Positions 12,085 through 24,595 of a DNA stretch of 64,000 nucleotides are shown one piece after another. Both the position numbers and the translations under genes were made by a program. The number at the start of each line of letters is the position of its first letter. The first letter of the stretch is position 1. The DNA comes from Trematomus loennbergii (Eukaryota; Chordata; Actinopteri; Perciformes; Nototheniidae), in contig JAAOOA010000086.1 in NCBI GenBank assembly GCA_012861695.1, positions 22,116,866 to 22,180,865 of the forward strand, read 5' to 3'. The notes beneath the pieces are model-generated. The model did no database searches. It had not been told where the DNA came from and worked only from the letters and a program-made list of their open reading frames with translations.

Positions 12085-14094
12085 AACATTTCTCTTCTTC
12101 AACTAATAGATTAATTGAATACTCGATGCTCTAGGAAATAAGTTGATTATGATAAGATAAGATGATACGTTGCATTTTGTCTTTTATCCAGAGAAGTTGG
12201 CAACATTAGCTGGTTTGTTTTCAAATGTGAAATCTGTTTTTCTGTTTAAAGATCCTGTACATTAAATATTGTTTGAGCTTTTGGCTTTAAATCGAACAAC
12301 CAAACAATCTAAAGGATGTACATTTGGATGCAGAATAAATATAATTTCACAAATGTTATAGACGCTAGCAGTTCGAGTTTCTGGGGGGAAAACACAGTTA
12401 AAAAATGTGATAAAATAATCTATACCACCTTTGATGTTGGTACCGATACGACACGGTGCTGTCGCCGCAGATATGCAGTTGGATGATCCTATTTTTCCAA
12501 TTGGAAGAAATAATCATTTAAAAATAAATTAAATCATCAATATTGTGTTTCAAGTCGTTGGTTTATTAAGTAAACCGGATAATGTACAGTGAGGCAGTTT
12601 TTTTTTCCTGAATTTTCCCTTATTGGAACATTTTGAGACAGTCAAACAACGTTTTTAGTGTTTTTTGTTGTTTGTTTGAATGTTACTGATGCTAATGACC
12701 GTGTGTGTTGTTGAACTCGCCCGCCTTCCTCTCCCAGAGAGCTCTGCTGTAATAGTGTGTCATCCAGTGACTGTGTGTCTAGGTAATTTGAAGTCCACTT
12801 AATCCTAATCTTTAATCCCATTTGACTAAACATTCCCTGCCATCTGGCCCTGGTGAGACAAACACACACACACACACACACACACACGGGCAGCTAATCA
12901 GATAGAGCAGCAGCTGTGGTCCAAGACACTGTTGACTTGACTACCTAGAAGAAGAACCTTTTGTTTAAAAAAAAAAAAAATACCAGCTTTGCTAATGTGG
13001 AACGTAGACATGTTTTTACAGATAATACAGAAGGCTGAATATTTGACAGAATACTAGACACCACACAGTTTTGTGATCTTGTAGAACTATGTGGAACGTG
13101 AAGGGCCTTATTAAGAATGTGTAATGTTTGTCACTGGAGGCAACACGGTGAAGATAAGGAAAAAGGTCAAATGTGGCTGCCAGCTGTGTGTGCATGAATT
13201 TCTTTGAACTTGAGTATCGAGTACACAATCTGATCTGATGTGTGCCCTTTAACATTATTTATACATTTATGTCTTTTAAAGATGCATGTTTCCTGGAATG
13301 GGAGTTTCCTCCGTTCAGGGTCAGTGATTTGGAAGAGGACACAAAGGATTCAAAACTGGGTGTTGCATAGCCAAGTAAGAAACACAACACTATCAGAAGT
13401 GACTCCATCAGATAAAAGAGCATTGTCTGTCTGTGTGTGCACGAGACATGTCTCCTTTTGGCATGTTACAGATCAGAAATGTATTAATAAACACACCACA
13501 AGCCGCTCTAGTGTTTCTCCCCGCGTAAGTGTAATAGCTGTGTTTGTACCTGTATTCATTATGGATAACACACACTCATTGCCAGAGAGTGCGAGTGTGT
13601 TTCGGGTCAGAAACGAGGTTTTAAAATGTTTCAATGCGATCTGATGTATGCATCCAGAGCCAAGTGCATGCAGACCATCATTTATTGATGCGTGTGTGTG
13701 CGTATAGGGACGAATGAGGTTCAATGAGTTTATGCAGCTACCTCTCTTTTTGCAGCGCTGTCTGGCTCCCTTAGTGGCGAGGAAAGCGACTGAAGGACGA
13801 GGAGAGGATGATGATGAGATGTGAAAAGCCTCTGAGGAAGTGACATAGGTGCAGTGTTTGTACGGCTTTCTATAGTCTCTCTCCGGCTCTGCTGCATATT
13901 TCCTGCCTTGGTTATGTAATGCGGGGGCCGCTCTACTTTTTTCCCCTTCTTCTTCTTCTACCCTTTCTCAATCTAGAGCCTGACTTGCCTTCCTGTTTGT
14001 CCAGCAACCCAGTGAACTCTTTTCCCAGGGCAACACTTAGGAGAAAACACACACACAGTGGGCAGACTATTGCTTATTTTAGACAAAGCTGCTT

Positions 14095-14298
<204 letters not shown>

Positions 14299-14599
14299 AT
14301 CTACCTGCCTGCATATAATAAACCCTCTCCTGCCCATTCCCTTTCTTATATGGTGCATTTGTTTTTCACCTTTGCAGGAAATAGGTGTGCCGGCCCATAA
14401 TACATCAACAATGCTGCCCAACTGCCATGTGTGTGTGTTAGCAAGCAAGCATGTTAATTGTATTGCATCTGTGTTCACAGGGAGTAGTGTATACTATACT
14501 CTGCAGTGTGGCGCATGTGAGAAAAAGAGTGTGTACGTGTGTTTACTGTTTTCCGTCAGTGGCTTAAGCGCTGTAGCTGGCTTTTTCCCGCCAGTGCAG

Positions 14600-14700
14600 T
14601 GTTTTGTGGGCGGGGCTCCGGCTGGGCTCAGCAGCAACAAAGACCCAGAGCTTCCCGCCCGATATGCAAATTAGCTGAGAGTGGGAGGGGCATGGAGCCT
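14600..14700. promoter_or_regulatory. Possible regulatory cluster: GC boxes and octamer
   Basis: Within 100 bases are GGGCGGGGC (14608-14616), a perfect POU octamer ATGCAAAT (14664-14671) and a GGGAGGGGC. This is GC-richer than its surroundings and lies in the gap between TRIT1 and CYRI. Motif presence only; no gene start is evident nearby. Confidence 0.3.
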
Positions 14701-16909
14701 CCCCTACTGCAGCTGTTAACCCTTTCACTGTCTGAGTGGAAGTCATCGAAATGCGGTGTGTGTGTGTTTGGCTTCTTGTTCTTGTGTCCTCATAAGGACA
14801 GAGCAATGAGGAGGGTCTAAAGAAAGTAGAGCTCGATTAAGTTAAGGTCAATTTAAGAAGTATAGCCATGATATGTCAGAATCTAAAGCATCCCCATGTT
14901 ATACCATGAAGTGTAGCCTACACTCTGTACCTTTGTGTTTTTTGGTAGTTATTATACACACAATCTGTATGTGACCTACTTTATCCATGACTATGGATTT
15001 ACTGTAGGTGTAAAACCTTATATAATGGAATACATTATTTTAAGCTTTGTAGACTTATTATGGGAGGTTACATTTACAAAATTAGAGAAACACATTTCAC
15101 ACCCTTGCCAAAATATCCAATATGCTATAACAGCTAAATTATCAAACATGAAAAGCTAACATGAGTTTAAACTAGCTCTTGAGGTACCCTCCTAAAGGCA
15201 TGGCATAATGTTTAGAAAATAAAGCTGCTATAATCAATGTATTCATTAATGGATCAAATTACCAAGTTCATTTAAAGGGGGGTGCTCATAGTGACACAAA
15301 CCCTTCCAACTCTACCAAATCCACTTTAGTGTCTTTCCACTTGTTAGGGTTTTCTGTACACAATTTTACTGTTTTGATTCACTCCTTCTTACACCACGTG
15401 TCCATCCCAAAAAAGCTAGACAGACAAACTCTGTGATGATCTCAGAGTACAGTGGATCATTTAGCAGCTAAAGGGTCAGATAGAAGGTGGAGAGCTAAAA
15501 TCAACAGCACGTCAACTTTTACATTTGGATATTTAGATTTTCCAAATACTTTTTTATTTGTTTTCTTTTTCACAATGTTTCTGAAACTGTCTCATCACTG
15601 TCCACCATTTTTCTTCAATTTTTTTCAGGTGTCTTCATTTCCGTTGTATTATTGGGAATCTTGTCAAGAAACACCTCGCTAAAAAAAAAAAAGTCTCACA
15701 TGTATGAGACTGTAAAGCTGGTCTTCTTACCAATACATTCATATATCCCATGAATAAGCTCTTAATCTAACGATATGTCATCTTAAATCGAATCCATGTG
15801 ATGCAAAAACACGTATGTTTGAACTTCCAGCTGCTTCTTGTTTGTGTTTCCATAGAGTTTGAAGCAAAAGGATTAACAGCTGGCTGCTCACCTAAACTTT
15901 CTCTAAATGTAAACTACTTAAGTTTTATTGTGTTACTGATACTTCTCTAGAAACTGTAAAACCTTCTGCAGTAGTTGGAGCTCCGCTAAGTTTTTATTGT
16001 AAAGCGTGTGTGTGTGAGTGTTTCCACTTTGGTGCAACAGCCCACAGCTCACCCATGTTTTAAGTGTGTTATGTAACCCCAACGTAACATTAGATGGCAT
16101 GTAGACCAATAGCAGCTGTCGTACACACATGTGGCCCCACACACATCCCCCTTCTCCCCCTTTCCGAACAAAGGGCCCTATTATATGAACAAGTTGTGTG
16201 CTTTAACATGCTAAGCAGCAGCAGGCAGGGTGGAGACTCAACATGGTCCCGCACTTCATACCCTGTCAAATATTTCACATATTCACCCACTGTTCTCTCC
16301 ATGTGTGCATTTCTCTGTTGTATATACACTATATATACACATGCAGTTGTTGCTGGGAGGCATTAGAGTCATGCAGTGTACAGAAGTCTTTCAACATATG
16401 TGATATTTGATCCAAGGCTCTGAGGTTTTGTAATGTATTGATTCTTTAACATGTTACTCATGCAATCTGCTTTCCTCCTAGAGCCAGTAGCTGCATGCTT
16501 ATGTGTGTGACCTGTGTGTAAAGTCAAGAGCATTAGTTTTATGAATGGAGCACTTGAGTCACGCAGCATTTAAAGCTTTACGCATGTGTAACATTACGGA
16601 AAGAAAGAGGGTACTTCCCTACCACGGCTCACATGTTATTCTTTAACCTGATCAATTCTAGAAGGACACTTTTGTTGACCCTGAAAGCAACACACTCTTT
16701 TCTGGTCCTACTTCACCTATTTCCAGGTTGCATGGAGAAAGGAAAAAGTCTGAAGAGGCTAAAACTCCATTTACGCTTTTAGTGTAAAGTATTATATATT
16801 CTTTAATTTGCAAAGGTATGGCCATTCCCATCCCAAAAAGATGCTGAAAAACGTTACATTATTTCAAGCAGACTATATAGTTTGTATCAACTATTTTCCA
16901 AAACAATTC

Positions 16910-17776
16910 ATGGATAAACTTAATTCAGAATTCTGCTGCTGGGGTTTTCTTTAACAAGATCGAGAGAGCCGGAGATAAACTGCACTGGCTCACGGTGGCC
17001 TTAAGGACAGATTCTTAAACGTAATTTTACCAAACTCTGAATGCAAGAAAATCTCCAGCTTTTTAATTATACACCAACATTATGGAATTCTCTTCACAAG
17101 GCTAAAAGAGACAAGATTATAACACACTTATGTATTGCCTTTACCTTACTGTTGCACTTCCTTTCCTTTATGATTATCTTTTACATATTCTTAACCCCAA
17201 GCTTCCATAAGTGGGTCTTTTTTGACCCGGTGAGGTGGTTTTCTTAGAGTATCTTTGTAATTACATGTTTTTATCATTTCATATTCCAGCTATTCCTCAA
17301 AAAACATGTTTTGGATATCATGCCATTCAAATTTTAAATTTAAATTTTAAGAAATTGTAGTTTTTGTATTTCTACCCCAAGCTTCCATAAGTGGGTCAAA
17401 AATGACCCGCATGCATTTTCTATGGAATTTCCTTTTTTTTTCAAAATCTAAAAAAAAGTCTAAAATTATAAATAGTGAAAAATTCATATAAAATATTTCT
17501 AGTGTGAACCAAAATATAATACTAAATATTATACAAGTGATTTTTCTTAACCAAAATGACAAAAATGGCATAAAAACACATATTATTCTAATACGGGTCC
17601 TTTTTGACCCACTTATGGAAGAGTGTAGTCACTCGTGCATCTAAGGGTTAACAGCGTCCTTTGTTCTATTGCTTGGTTTATTGCGCATCATTTGCACTTG
17701 TTTTGATCTTTGATTTTGTAAAACCCTTTGATCTACTTTCACTGTTTGAAAGGTGCTATATAAAGAGTTAATTTTA
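16910..17776 (+). pseudogene. Second LINE 3' relic, interrupted
   Basis: Decayed L2-like strings: CAGAATTCTGCTGCTGGGGT (QNSAA), an LHWL-like stretch near 16980, TTATGGAATTCTCTTCAC (LWNSLH) near 17080, then the 3' tail GAAAGGTGCTATATAAAG at 17749-17766. A MITE at 17195-17647 splits the body from the tail. Confidence 0.7.
17195..17647. mobile_element. piggyBac-like MITE with TTAA target sites
   Basis: Flanked on both sides by TTAA (17191-17194 and 17648-17651), the hallmark of piggyBac insertion. Left end CCCCAAGCTTCCATAAGTGG and right end CCACTTATGGAAG...CTAAGGG are inverted and begin/end with CCC/GGG. A second copy of the CTTCCATAAGTGGGTCAAAA motif at 17384 pairs with the right end over 28 bases with one mismatch, suggesting an internal duplication. 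No transposase. Confidence 0.8.
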
Positions 17777-20410
17777 TTACTTTTATAGGGAGCAAGTTAA
17801 TGATGGACAGACTAGCTGAAACATGCAATAAAGGTGTTTAGGCTGCTAGTTATGCAGGTGTTTTAACATCCTAAACATCTGCTCATCACTTTGAATCACA
17901 CAGATACATAAACAGGCGTGTTACATGCACACAGAAATGTCCCTCAGTTGGTGGGTTTTGCGTAGCAGCAGTTGGTCACCAGACTTAACAATACTCGTGC
18001 TGTTTTACATTTTGTCAGGCGAGTACAATGACTATCTGCTGATATGTAACACTTTAGGGGTGTGTGTTCAACAGTAAGGTGTGTGTGAGAGCCAGACAAC
18101 AAGGGAAAAAAGAGATTGTGTTTGTGTGTCTCAAAGTTCAGTAAAAAGGCGGGGAGAGGAAGCCAACGATGAGTAACTGCTGTTGAATTTGTATCACACA
18201 CATGGCTGATAAGGTGTCCCCTCCTCCAGGCGGTTAACGGTTAATAGCTGATAGAAGAATTTTCAAAAGAGGGAACTTCTGGGATTATCTGACAGCTTTG
18301 ACTGTTGGAAGAATATAAAAGTCCCTGCTCATTGCTCAACAGTCTTAAATCTCTGACGTTATTTATTTGCATATTTTACTCCCTCATTTCCTTATTAAAT
18401 GAGTTGTATTGAAAGGAGCAATGTGTCACATATTAGTATAGTGCTAAATAATCCTACTATTGTCTGGTTTTTAATAAGTTTTATTGTCTGTGGAATGCTG
18501 TTTCAGCTTCAACAAGAATACATGCCAAGAGAAAACACTTATAGCATCTACATTTTTGTTAAGTGAAACATTTCCTTTGAATACATCTGCAGCCACTTCA
18601 GTGCCTTTGCTGCTTATCTGACTTCACTTTCCATTATTGTGTGCCTACTGCCTTTTATCATGGAGTTCAAGGCAATAAAGGATCATTGTTTGTCAGGAAT
18701 AATGCAGGTTTGAATGCGTGCCATTAAGGGAAGTAAAGGGAGGCATGGTTCCTTATTTATCGCATGACAGTTAGGGCACATAGCCAGACTCGTGTACACA
18801 ACCACACTCAAACCACGAGATCATTTGCCTACTATCTTTTTTTATTTGACTTCCAAATAATCCCTTTTAAGTCAGCGGTGTCTTTCTCTGTGTGTAAACT
18901 GTGGTTTTTATAACGTGGTACACTATCTGCTCGCTGCTCTCTTTTCCATATATAACTTCTGACAGGCTCTCCTGTGTCCCCCTGACCCACTTTACACCTT
19001 CCAGCTCTCACACACAAAACAGCTGGACTTTGTGCCTGAAGCTATTTCTGCATCCATCTTTTAAAACCCTACCCAAAGTCTTTATTACATTTGCAGAGAT
19101 ACCCCGCAGTTAAAGTGTTTAATTTGATGATTTAAAGTTGTTCAAGTGTCACACATTACTGCTTATTTAGACCAACAGATCAATTCCATCATTAATTATT
19201 TGCTGTTTCATTATAGTGTCAGGTGTTTCATCCCATTAAGCATCAAGTATTTATCTAATTGAATGGTTTTGTAGTATTTTCTAAACTGATCCTCTTCTGC
19301 CCCCTTGTGGTAAGATAGAGAAGGTTGCTGAAGTACTTAAAGTATGATAAAGACATGACAAGAGTATTAGATTAGACTACAGCTTCCATATAATATTATA
19401 AGATGATGTTTTATGATTTCATTGTTTTTGGCAGGCTGGAAAAAACAAATGAAGTCTCTTTAGTGCCTATAACATCCTTATAGGTATGTGTGATCATGTG
19501 GAATGTGCACAGATGAATACTTGTATATTTATATTTTATATATTCAAGGTATATTGCATTTGCATGTCATGCTTTTTTACATGGAGTGAGGGGTAAACAG
19601 TTTGAAGTCCTAGCGAAGATAATTTTAAGATGTTCTTTTTTATACATGTTTTGGTTCTTATCTTCTACACCAGTGGTTCCTTCAATTTTTGGGGGGCATT
19701 TGACACCTCTTCACTGTCTCAAAAATGAACAGTAAGCAGTTTAATCAAAGAGTCATATCTAGTTTCCAGTTAGTTAATTTTGCATTTACGTCCTCAGTTG
19801 ACGAAAACCACTTTTGTTCTAAATAAGTTGATGCCATTTTAAAAAGGGACAGGAAACGTGAGAGCAACATGCAGATACTTTTTCATGTTGTCTGTGCAGT
19901 ACACATCTGCAACACTTTATAGATACTAAGGATATCCTGTTCAAACTGGAGATTTGAATATGTTTTAGTTCATCTTAATTTATTATAAGGGGTCTCTCAG
20001 TTTGAATTGATCAAATAAAGTAGATGTTGGCCCTATGTATTGTACCTTTTATTCCGCATTCATAGGATGTAAACTGGTATTTTTCTGACTGTTTCTGACA
20101 TCATGTTTTTTATACTGATGTTCATTATGTAATTTCCCTTCATGGGGAAAGCTTCATGGCTTTTGAAGACATGGTTGCAAATCATGAGGACTGTGGATTT
20201 TTTTTTCATCACTCACATTGAAAGACCATTAGGAGATATAATTCTCATGAAGTCAAAATTGATTTCTAAGTGGTTTTATTACAAATATATTGTGCTAATT
20301 AAAAAATTGCAATCCATCAGTAAACAATATCCACAACCCTCGTTAGCTTAATGTTTTCATAGGAAAGATAGATGTGGTCATTTAAATATCACTCTGCTAA
20401 CGGTTTCATT
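17777..20410. other. Intergenic DNA, no gene seen
   Basis: AT-rich sequence with no recognised exon. A CTCF-core-like string, CTGCCCCCTTGTGG, occurs at 19297-19310. Confidence 0.5.
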
Positions 20411-21100
20411 TAAAGGTCCCATGTCATGCTTTTCTGGTTATTACCCATCCCCTTGTGTGTTATGAAGGTTTTTATGCATGTAAACGGTCTGCAGAGTCAC
20501 AAACCCTCAAAGTACACCCTGTAGTGAGTAAAACTCTAACACAGAAAAGACCTGTCTATGTTGCCCCAGAACGCCTCGTTGGAGGTTTCTCTTTTTCCAT
20601 TGTTTACTTCTTGGGTATAGTGACGTATTTGGGTATAGTGACGTAACGTAACGTATCCAATCCGTGGAGCCGTTACGTTTGGACCAATCCGCGGACTTCC
20701 TCACACACACACTCGGCGGACGCGTTTGGAGGCTGCTGCGAGGAGCGGGACAGTGTGAGCTGGCTCACTGGTGTGGGGTCGGCGAGACAGCGAAACACAG
20801 CGGAACTCAGCCTAAGCACACACACAAACTCCCAGCCAGGCTGCGGGTGTGTGTGTTTCGGGGTGGGTTTCGCTGTGTCTCGCTGTCTCGCAGACGGCCA
20901 CTGGGCTCACAGGGAGGGGGGGGCAGGAGCTCCAACAAGCCGTTTAGGACAGAGAGTGAAAGAGTGAATACACATACTATACAGAGATGCTGTATGAGAA
21001 ACCAATGTGAGTTTGGAAAATTGCACAATATAAATCTATTCTAGTAGACCTCAACAATGGAATTATGATCAGTAGAAATGGCCATGACATGGGACCTTTA
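20411..21100. mobile_element. MITE family M2, perfect 18-bp terminal repeats
   Basis: Left end TAAAGGTCCCATGTCATG and right end CATGACATGGGACCTTTA are perfect inverted repeats. About 690 bp. The interior is GC- and CpG-rich near 20660-20950 and yields chance reading frames, but no transposase. The terminal pattern resembles M1. Confidence 0.9.
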
Positions 21101-23309
21101 ACTTAAATAATAGTTAGTATGAAAACGTGAAAAAATACAGTATGAAAAACTGATTTAGGGTTGAATTTGGCACCTGATTATTGATTTAAGAAAGCCTTGG
21201 AAAAATTGCAAACCTACAGTAACCCCTAAAAAATGTGCTTTACTTGCGTTGTGTGAATTATGATTCCAGAATAAGTTTTACTAAACTAAATACAGTCATA
21301 TTTATTGAAATGATGCCAATCATTGTGGGTAATGTATGAAATCTGTTGAATTTATGATAAATGTAATACAAAAACTGTTCCAGCTTTACACCACATGTAC
21401 ACATTTACATTATACTGCATGTACTAACATCATAGATAGAGATCTGAAGCTCTACAGACACACAACGTCATGTTTGAATGTAATAAATGACAAGTTTATT
21501 GTTGCACAAAATGTACAAAATAACAAGCAAATGGATAGCCCCTGACCCCGCCCCCCCCCCCTCGGTTCATCTGCAATAATGAAGCTGAGTTTCTGAAACC
21601 TATGACTACGGCAAGTCCGATGGTCCAAGCCAAACGCATGGTAATTCTGAGAGACAACACATACCCAATTCCAGCGTCACTGAACAATTAAAAATGAATA
21701 AAAACACCTTATTTACACATTTCTGTCAGAACTTTTACAACATGCCATCTATATATTTATACAGACTATGCTTGTGCACATACCCCTGTATAGAAAATAT
21801 ATTATAAGATCAAATTAAATTAGACTAAGGGCTATAGACATCCAAAGTACAGCACTTCTTTTTAATCTCAGTTTTTTATTTTCACTTATTCAATTACTTA
21901 GTTCTTTAGACAACCTCGTACTAAAAGAAATAACTCTATGCAGGTTTTTTGATGAATGTTGTTCCTTGAGGACCCAAGCTGACCGTGTAGATGCCCGTTG
22001 AAAAAAGCCTCACATATTTACACTGCAGATCTCCCCTTTAAAATGCATGTGTGTGAATCACCTTCTGACTTTTATGTGCATGAGTTGGTGTTGCACTTTC
22101 ATGTGTTCTTAAAAGGATTATCAGTGATGTTTTACAATATTTCATCCCCTTAAATCCTCAGATCCTCGCTTCATGATGAAATAAAAGCAATAACCAATCA
22201 GCTTTGGCACTGGGTGAAGAAGTAAGTGTGCTGTGGTTTCCTACATAGCCTTTTTTTGAGTTTACATGTCTTGATGATTCGTCCCTGTTTGTGCACTAAT
22301 GTGAAATCACATTAAAGCTTATAGCAGATGTTCTCAGAAATTGAGATTAGTGCAAAAGAGGGACGAATAAACGGATATCTAACAAGCTAGTACTGTGATA
22401 TCTAAACCACATTAGCACCATAGAGAAAGAGAGTGAACTACATTGTTCAAGTAAAGCCATACACACATGATGCTGGATCGTATACAGTGTCAGGGCACAT
22501 ATGATGGAGATTTAGTGCCAAGGAGAAACACCTAAGAATGGATGGATAGGAATGATGGGAGAAAACTTGGCGATAATGGAGATGAAATAACACTCATCTC
22601 CTTGCCTCCTTTCCTTCAGCTGCACCGATGCATTAAATAAACAAAACAGGAAGAAGCAAATCTCCGGAGTGCATCCATCACATTGCTTCTTCAATCTCCT
22701 GCAGGTGGAGGTCGGAGCAGCTGAAGGAGGAAACTACGTCTGGAGAGTTAAAAAGCGAGTGTGTGAGGGGGCACAGGAAAGTCTGCAGGGGTCAGTTTGG
22801 GATCAGATCTTCAGGGGAAAGGACATGGCGTTGTTTGTGTGCAAAAATACTTGTCAGACTACTGCTGGAACATGAACCCTTTTTTTGTTTCTTTTTGTAC
22901 ATTTGCGTCGTTTCTGACGTTAGATTTTGCAATATAACTCCCTCTCCAGTCCTACTTATCTTTCATCTTCTGCTTGTGTTGCACTTCTTTTTAATATATA
23001 TCTATATTTTCTTTTCTGGCTTTTTCTCTTTTCTTACTTTACAAAATGAGAGACAGAATGATGGACAGCTGACAATATATATAATTTTTTCCTCTTCTTC
23101 TTTGATCGTTGTAAACCAACAGGTTTTATCAGACACTGGCGTTCGTTTCCTCCTCCTTCTTTTCTCTCCTCCTTCAAGTGCGCTCCTTCTCTCCTCTCTG
23201 AACCTTCTCATTGCAGGAGGGCCCTGATTTGTTTGGAGGTGCTGTCATCGTTTAGATGTCGTGTCGTATACCTGAAGAAGAGAGATATATGTTTAAGTTG
23301 TAAAGTTCT
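21101..23309. other. cyria-like: Intergenic or CYRI 3' flank
   Basis: No exon recognised. A minus-strand AATAAA near 21497-21502 could be a poly(A) signal for CYRI but is unproven. A short C-run is at 21551-21560. The missing terminal CYRI exon was looked for here and not found. Confidence 0.4.
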
Positions 23310-24500
23310 AGAGATGGACTGTACGTATATAGCGCTTTATCAGGTCTTTACGACCCCTCAAAGTGCTTCACATACTACAAGTCATTCATCCTTTCACACC
23401 TCATTCATACAGAGCTGTACCAATTGCTCTAGGAAACTAAGGCTGCATCTACACGTAGACGAAAATGAACTAACCGAATTCGTAATCAAAAAAGTATTTC
23501 GTCCACGCGGTATTGGCTCAAGAAACGTGTCCGTCCACACGAGACCGCTCGAGTCGCTGTAGTACATATGCCGGGCCTGTAAGTGGCGCTGTACTTCCGC
23601 CACAAAATACACCAAAAGCAGCGAAGAAGACCCCCTGAGCATGGTTGTCATGCCATGGTTGCCTGGTTGCCCTTCTGTTTATTCTCCGCGGTGGATTGAG
23701 CAACATGTAGTTCATGTAGTTCTCCATGTCCACTTGTTGCTGATGGCTGTGGTAGAGGAGCTGTATATTTTGCACTAACATCTGTAGCATGGTCAGTAGC
23801 AGTAGCAGTAGCTACTGACAGTAGCTACTGACCATGCTACAGCAGTGAGCAGCAGAGGTGGGGGGAGGCGGGGCTCTGGCTGTTTCGGCGGCCTCTGTTT
23901 CTCTTTTTCTCCCTCCCCGAGGCGAGCGTGTGCTCCTGCTGTAAAAGGCAGGTACACCGCACCCACTGCCACTAACTCTGAGCCTGGCTCCCGAGCAGGA
24001 CGTTCTCCCCGGTAGTCCACCAGCAGATGAAAAACACCCACCTCTCCGCCTCTTCCAAGGGACGAGGAACCGTGCGGGGGGGTCTGCTGGAGGCTCCTGC
24101 TGGGTGCACTGTCCTGCGAGATACCGGGGACCTGGCTCGAAACACTCGGAACACTGTTGTTGTTGGCGAAACACATCAGCAATGACGCGGGTGACGCGGG
24201 GGTGAGCAGCAGAGGTGGGGAGAGGCGGGGCTATGGCTTCATCGTTATCAGGTAATGATCGTATAAGACGTACACACGGAGCCGTTTGGCCCCCCAGAGC
24301 GTTTCGTCCGCAGATTACCGTTTGAGGGCTCAGTTTCCGCGGTTCCGTTACGGCCTCGTGTGGACGAACCGTCCATACGGTAGAGAACTGTAGCGGATAC
24401 AACCCGTTTCGTGTCCGTGTGGACGGGGCCTAACATTCACACACATTCACACACCGTTGGCCATCACACATCTGGAGCAACTCAGGGAATCTGTGTCTAG
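23310..24500. repeat. Short interspersed repeat split by an insertion
   Basis: Left part 23310-23437 (GTATATAGCGCTTTATCAGG, ACCCCTCAAAGTGCTTCACA) and right part 24433-24500 (ATTCACACACATTCACACAC, GAGCAACTCAGGGAA) are consecutive pieces of a repeat common in fish genomes. They are separated by the element at 23438-24432. Confidence 0.65.
23438..24432. mobile_element. Composite inverted-repeat element M3
   Basis: Ends TAAGGCTGCATCTACACGTA and the complement of TTAGGCCCCGTCCACACGGA are imperfect inverted repeats. Inside are a perfect 17-bp hairpin (arms 23784-23800 and 23824-23840), a direct repeat of about 30 bp (starting near 23845 and 24202, GTGAGCAGCAGAGGTGGGG) and a 27-bp segment at 23555-23581 shared with the M1 copy at 43476-43502. 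No transposase seen. Confidence 0.75.
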
Positions 24501-24524
24501 TATCTCTTTCTGGTTCATACACAC

Positions 24525-24595
24525 CTCAGCGCGTTCAGAAGTCCCTCCACACTGTTGGACGGTTGCTCTTTCAGCACCTTGATGCAGCCCTTCAT
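24525..24595 (-). CDS. cyria-like: CYRI shared exon 9 (last one found)
   Basis: The acceptor CTGCGCAG ends at 24596 and the donor GTGTGT begins at 24524. The 71-nt exon reads [20 protein letters not shown] then NAL and two bases of an Arg codon. It matches the family's [11 protein letters not shown]...[10 protein letters not shown]. The remaining roughly 20 residues to the stop should be in one more exon at lower coordinates. I did not find it between here and TRIT1. The intron following contains a composite repeat insertion beginning only about 90 bases away. Confidence 0.93.

Noticed and set aside
20664..21044. 126-residue plus-strand frame and CpG-rich patch that could pass for a promoter or exon
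   Set aside because: It is the interior of a MITE with perfect 18-bp terminal repeats.
22669..22875. Possible exon after TCCTGCAG at about 22696-22703, reading VEVGAAEGGNYVWRVKKRV
   Set aside because: It has an acceptor-like start but no recognisable family, no fitting donor and no matching neighbour exon.
23812..24402. 196-residue minus-strand reading frame
   Set aside because: Lies entirely inside the composite repeat element M3 and shows no domain; explained by its GC-rich interior.
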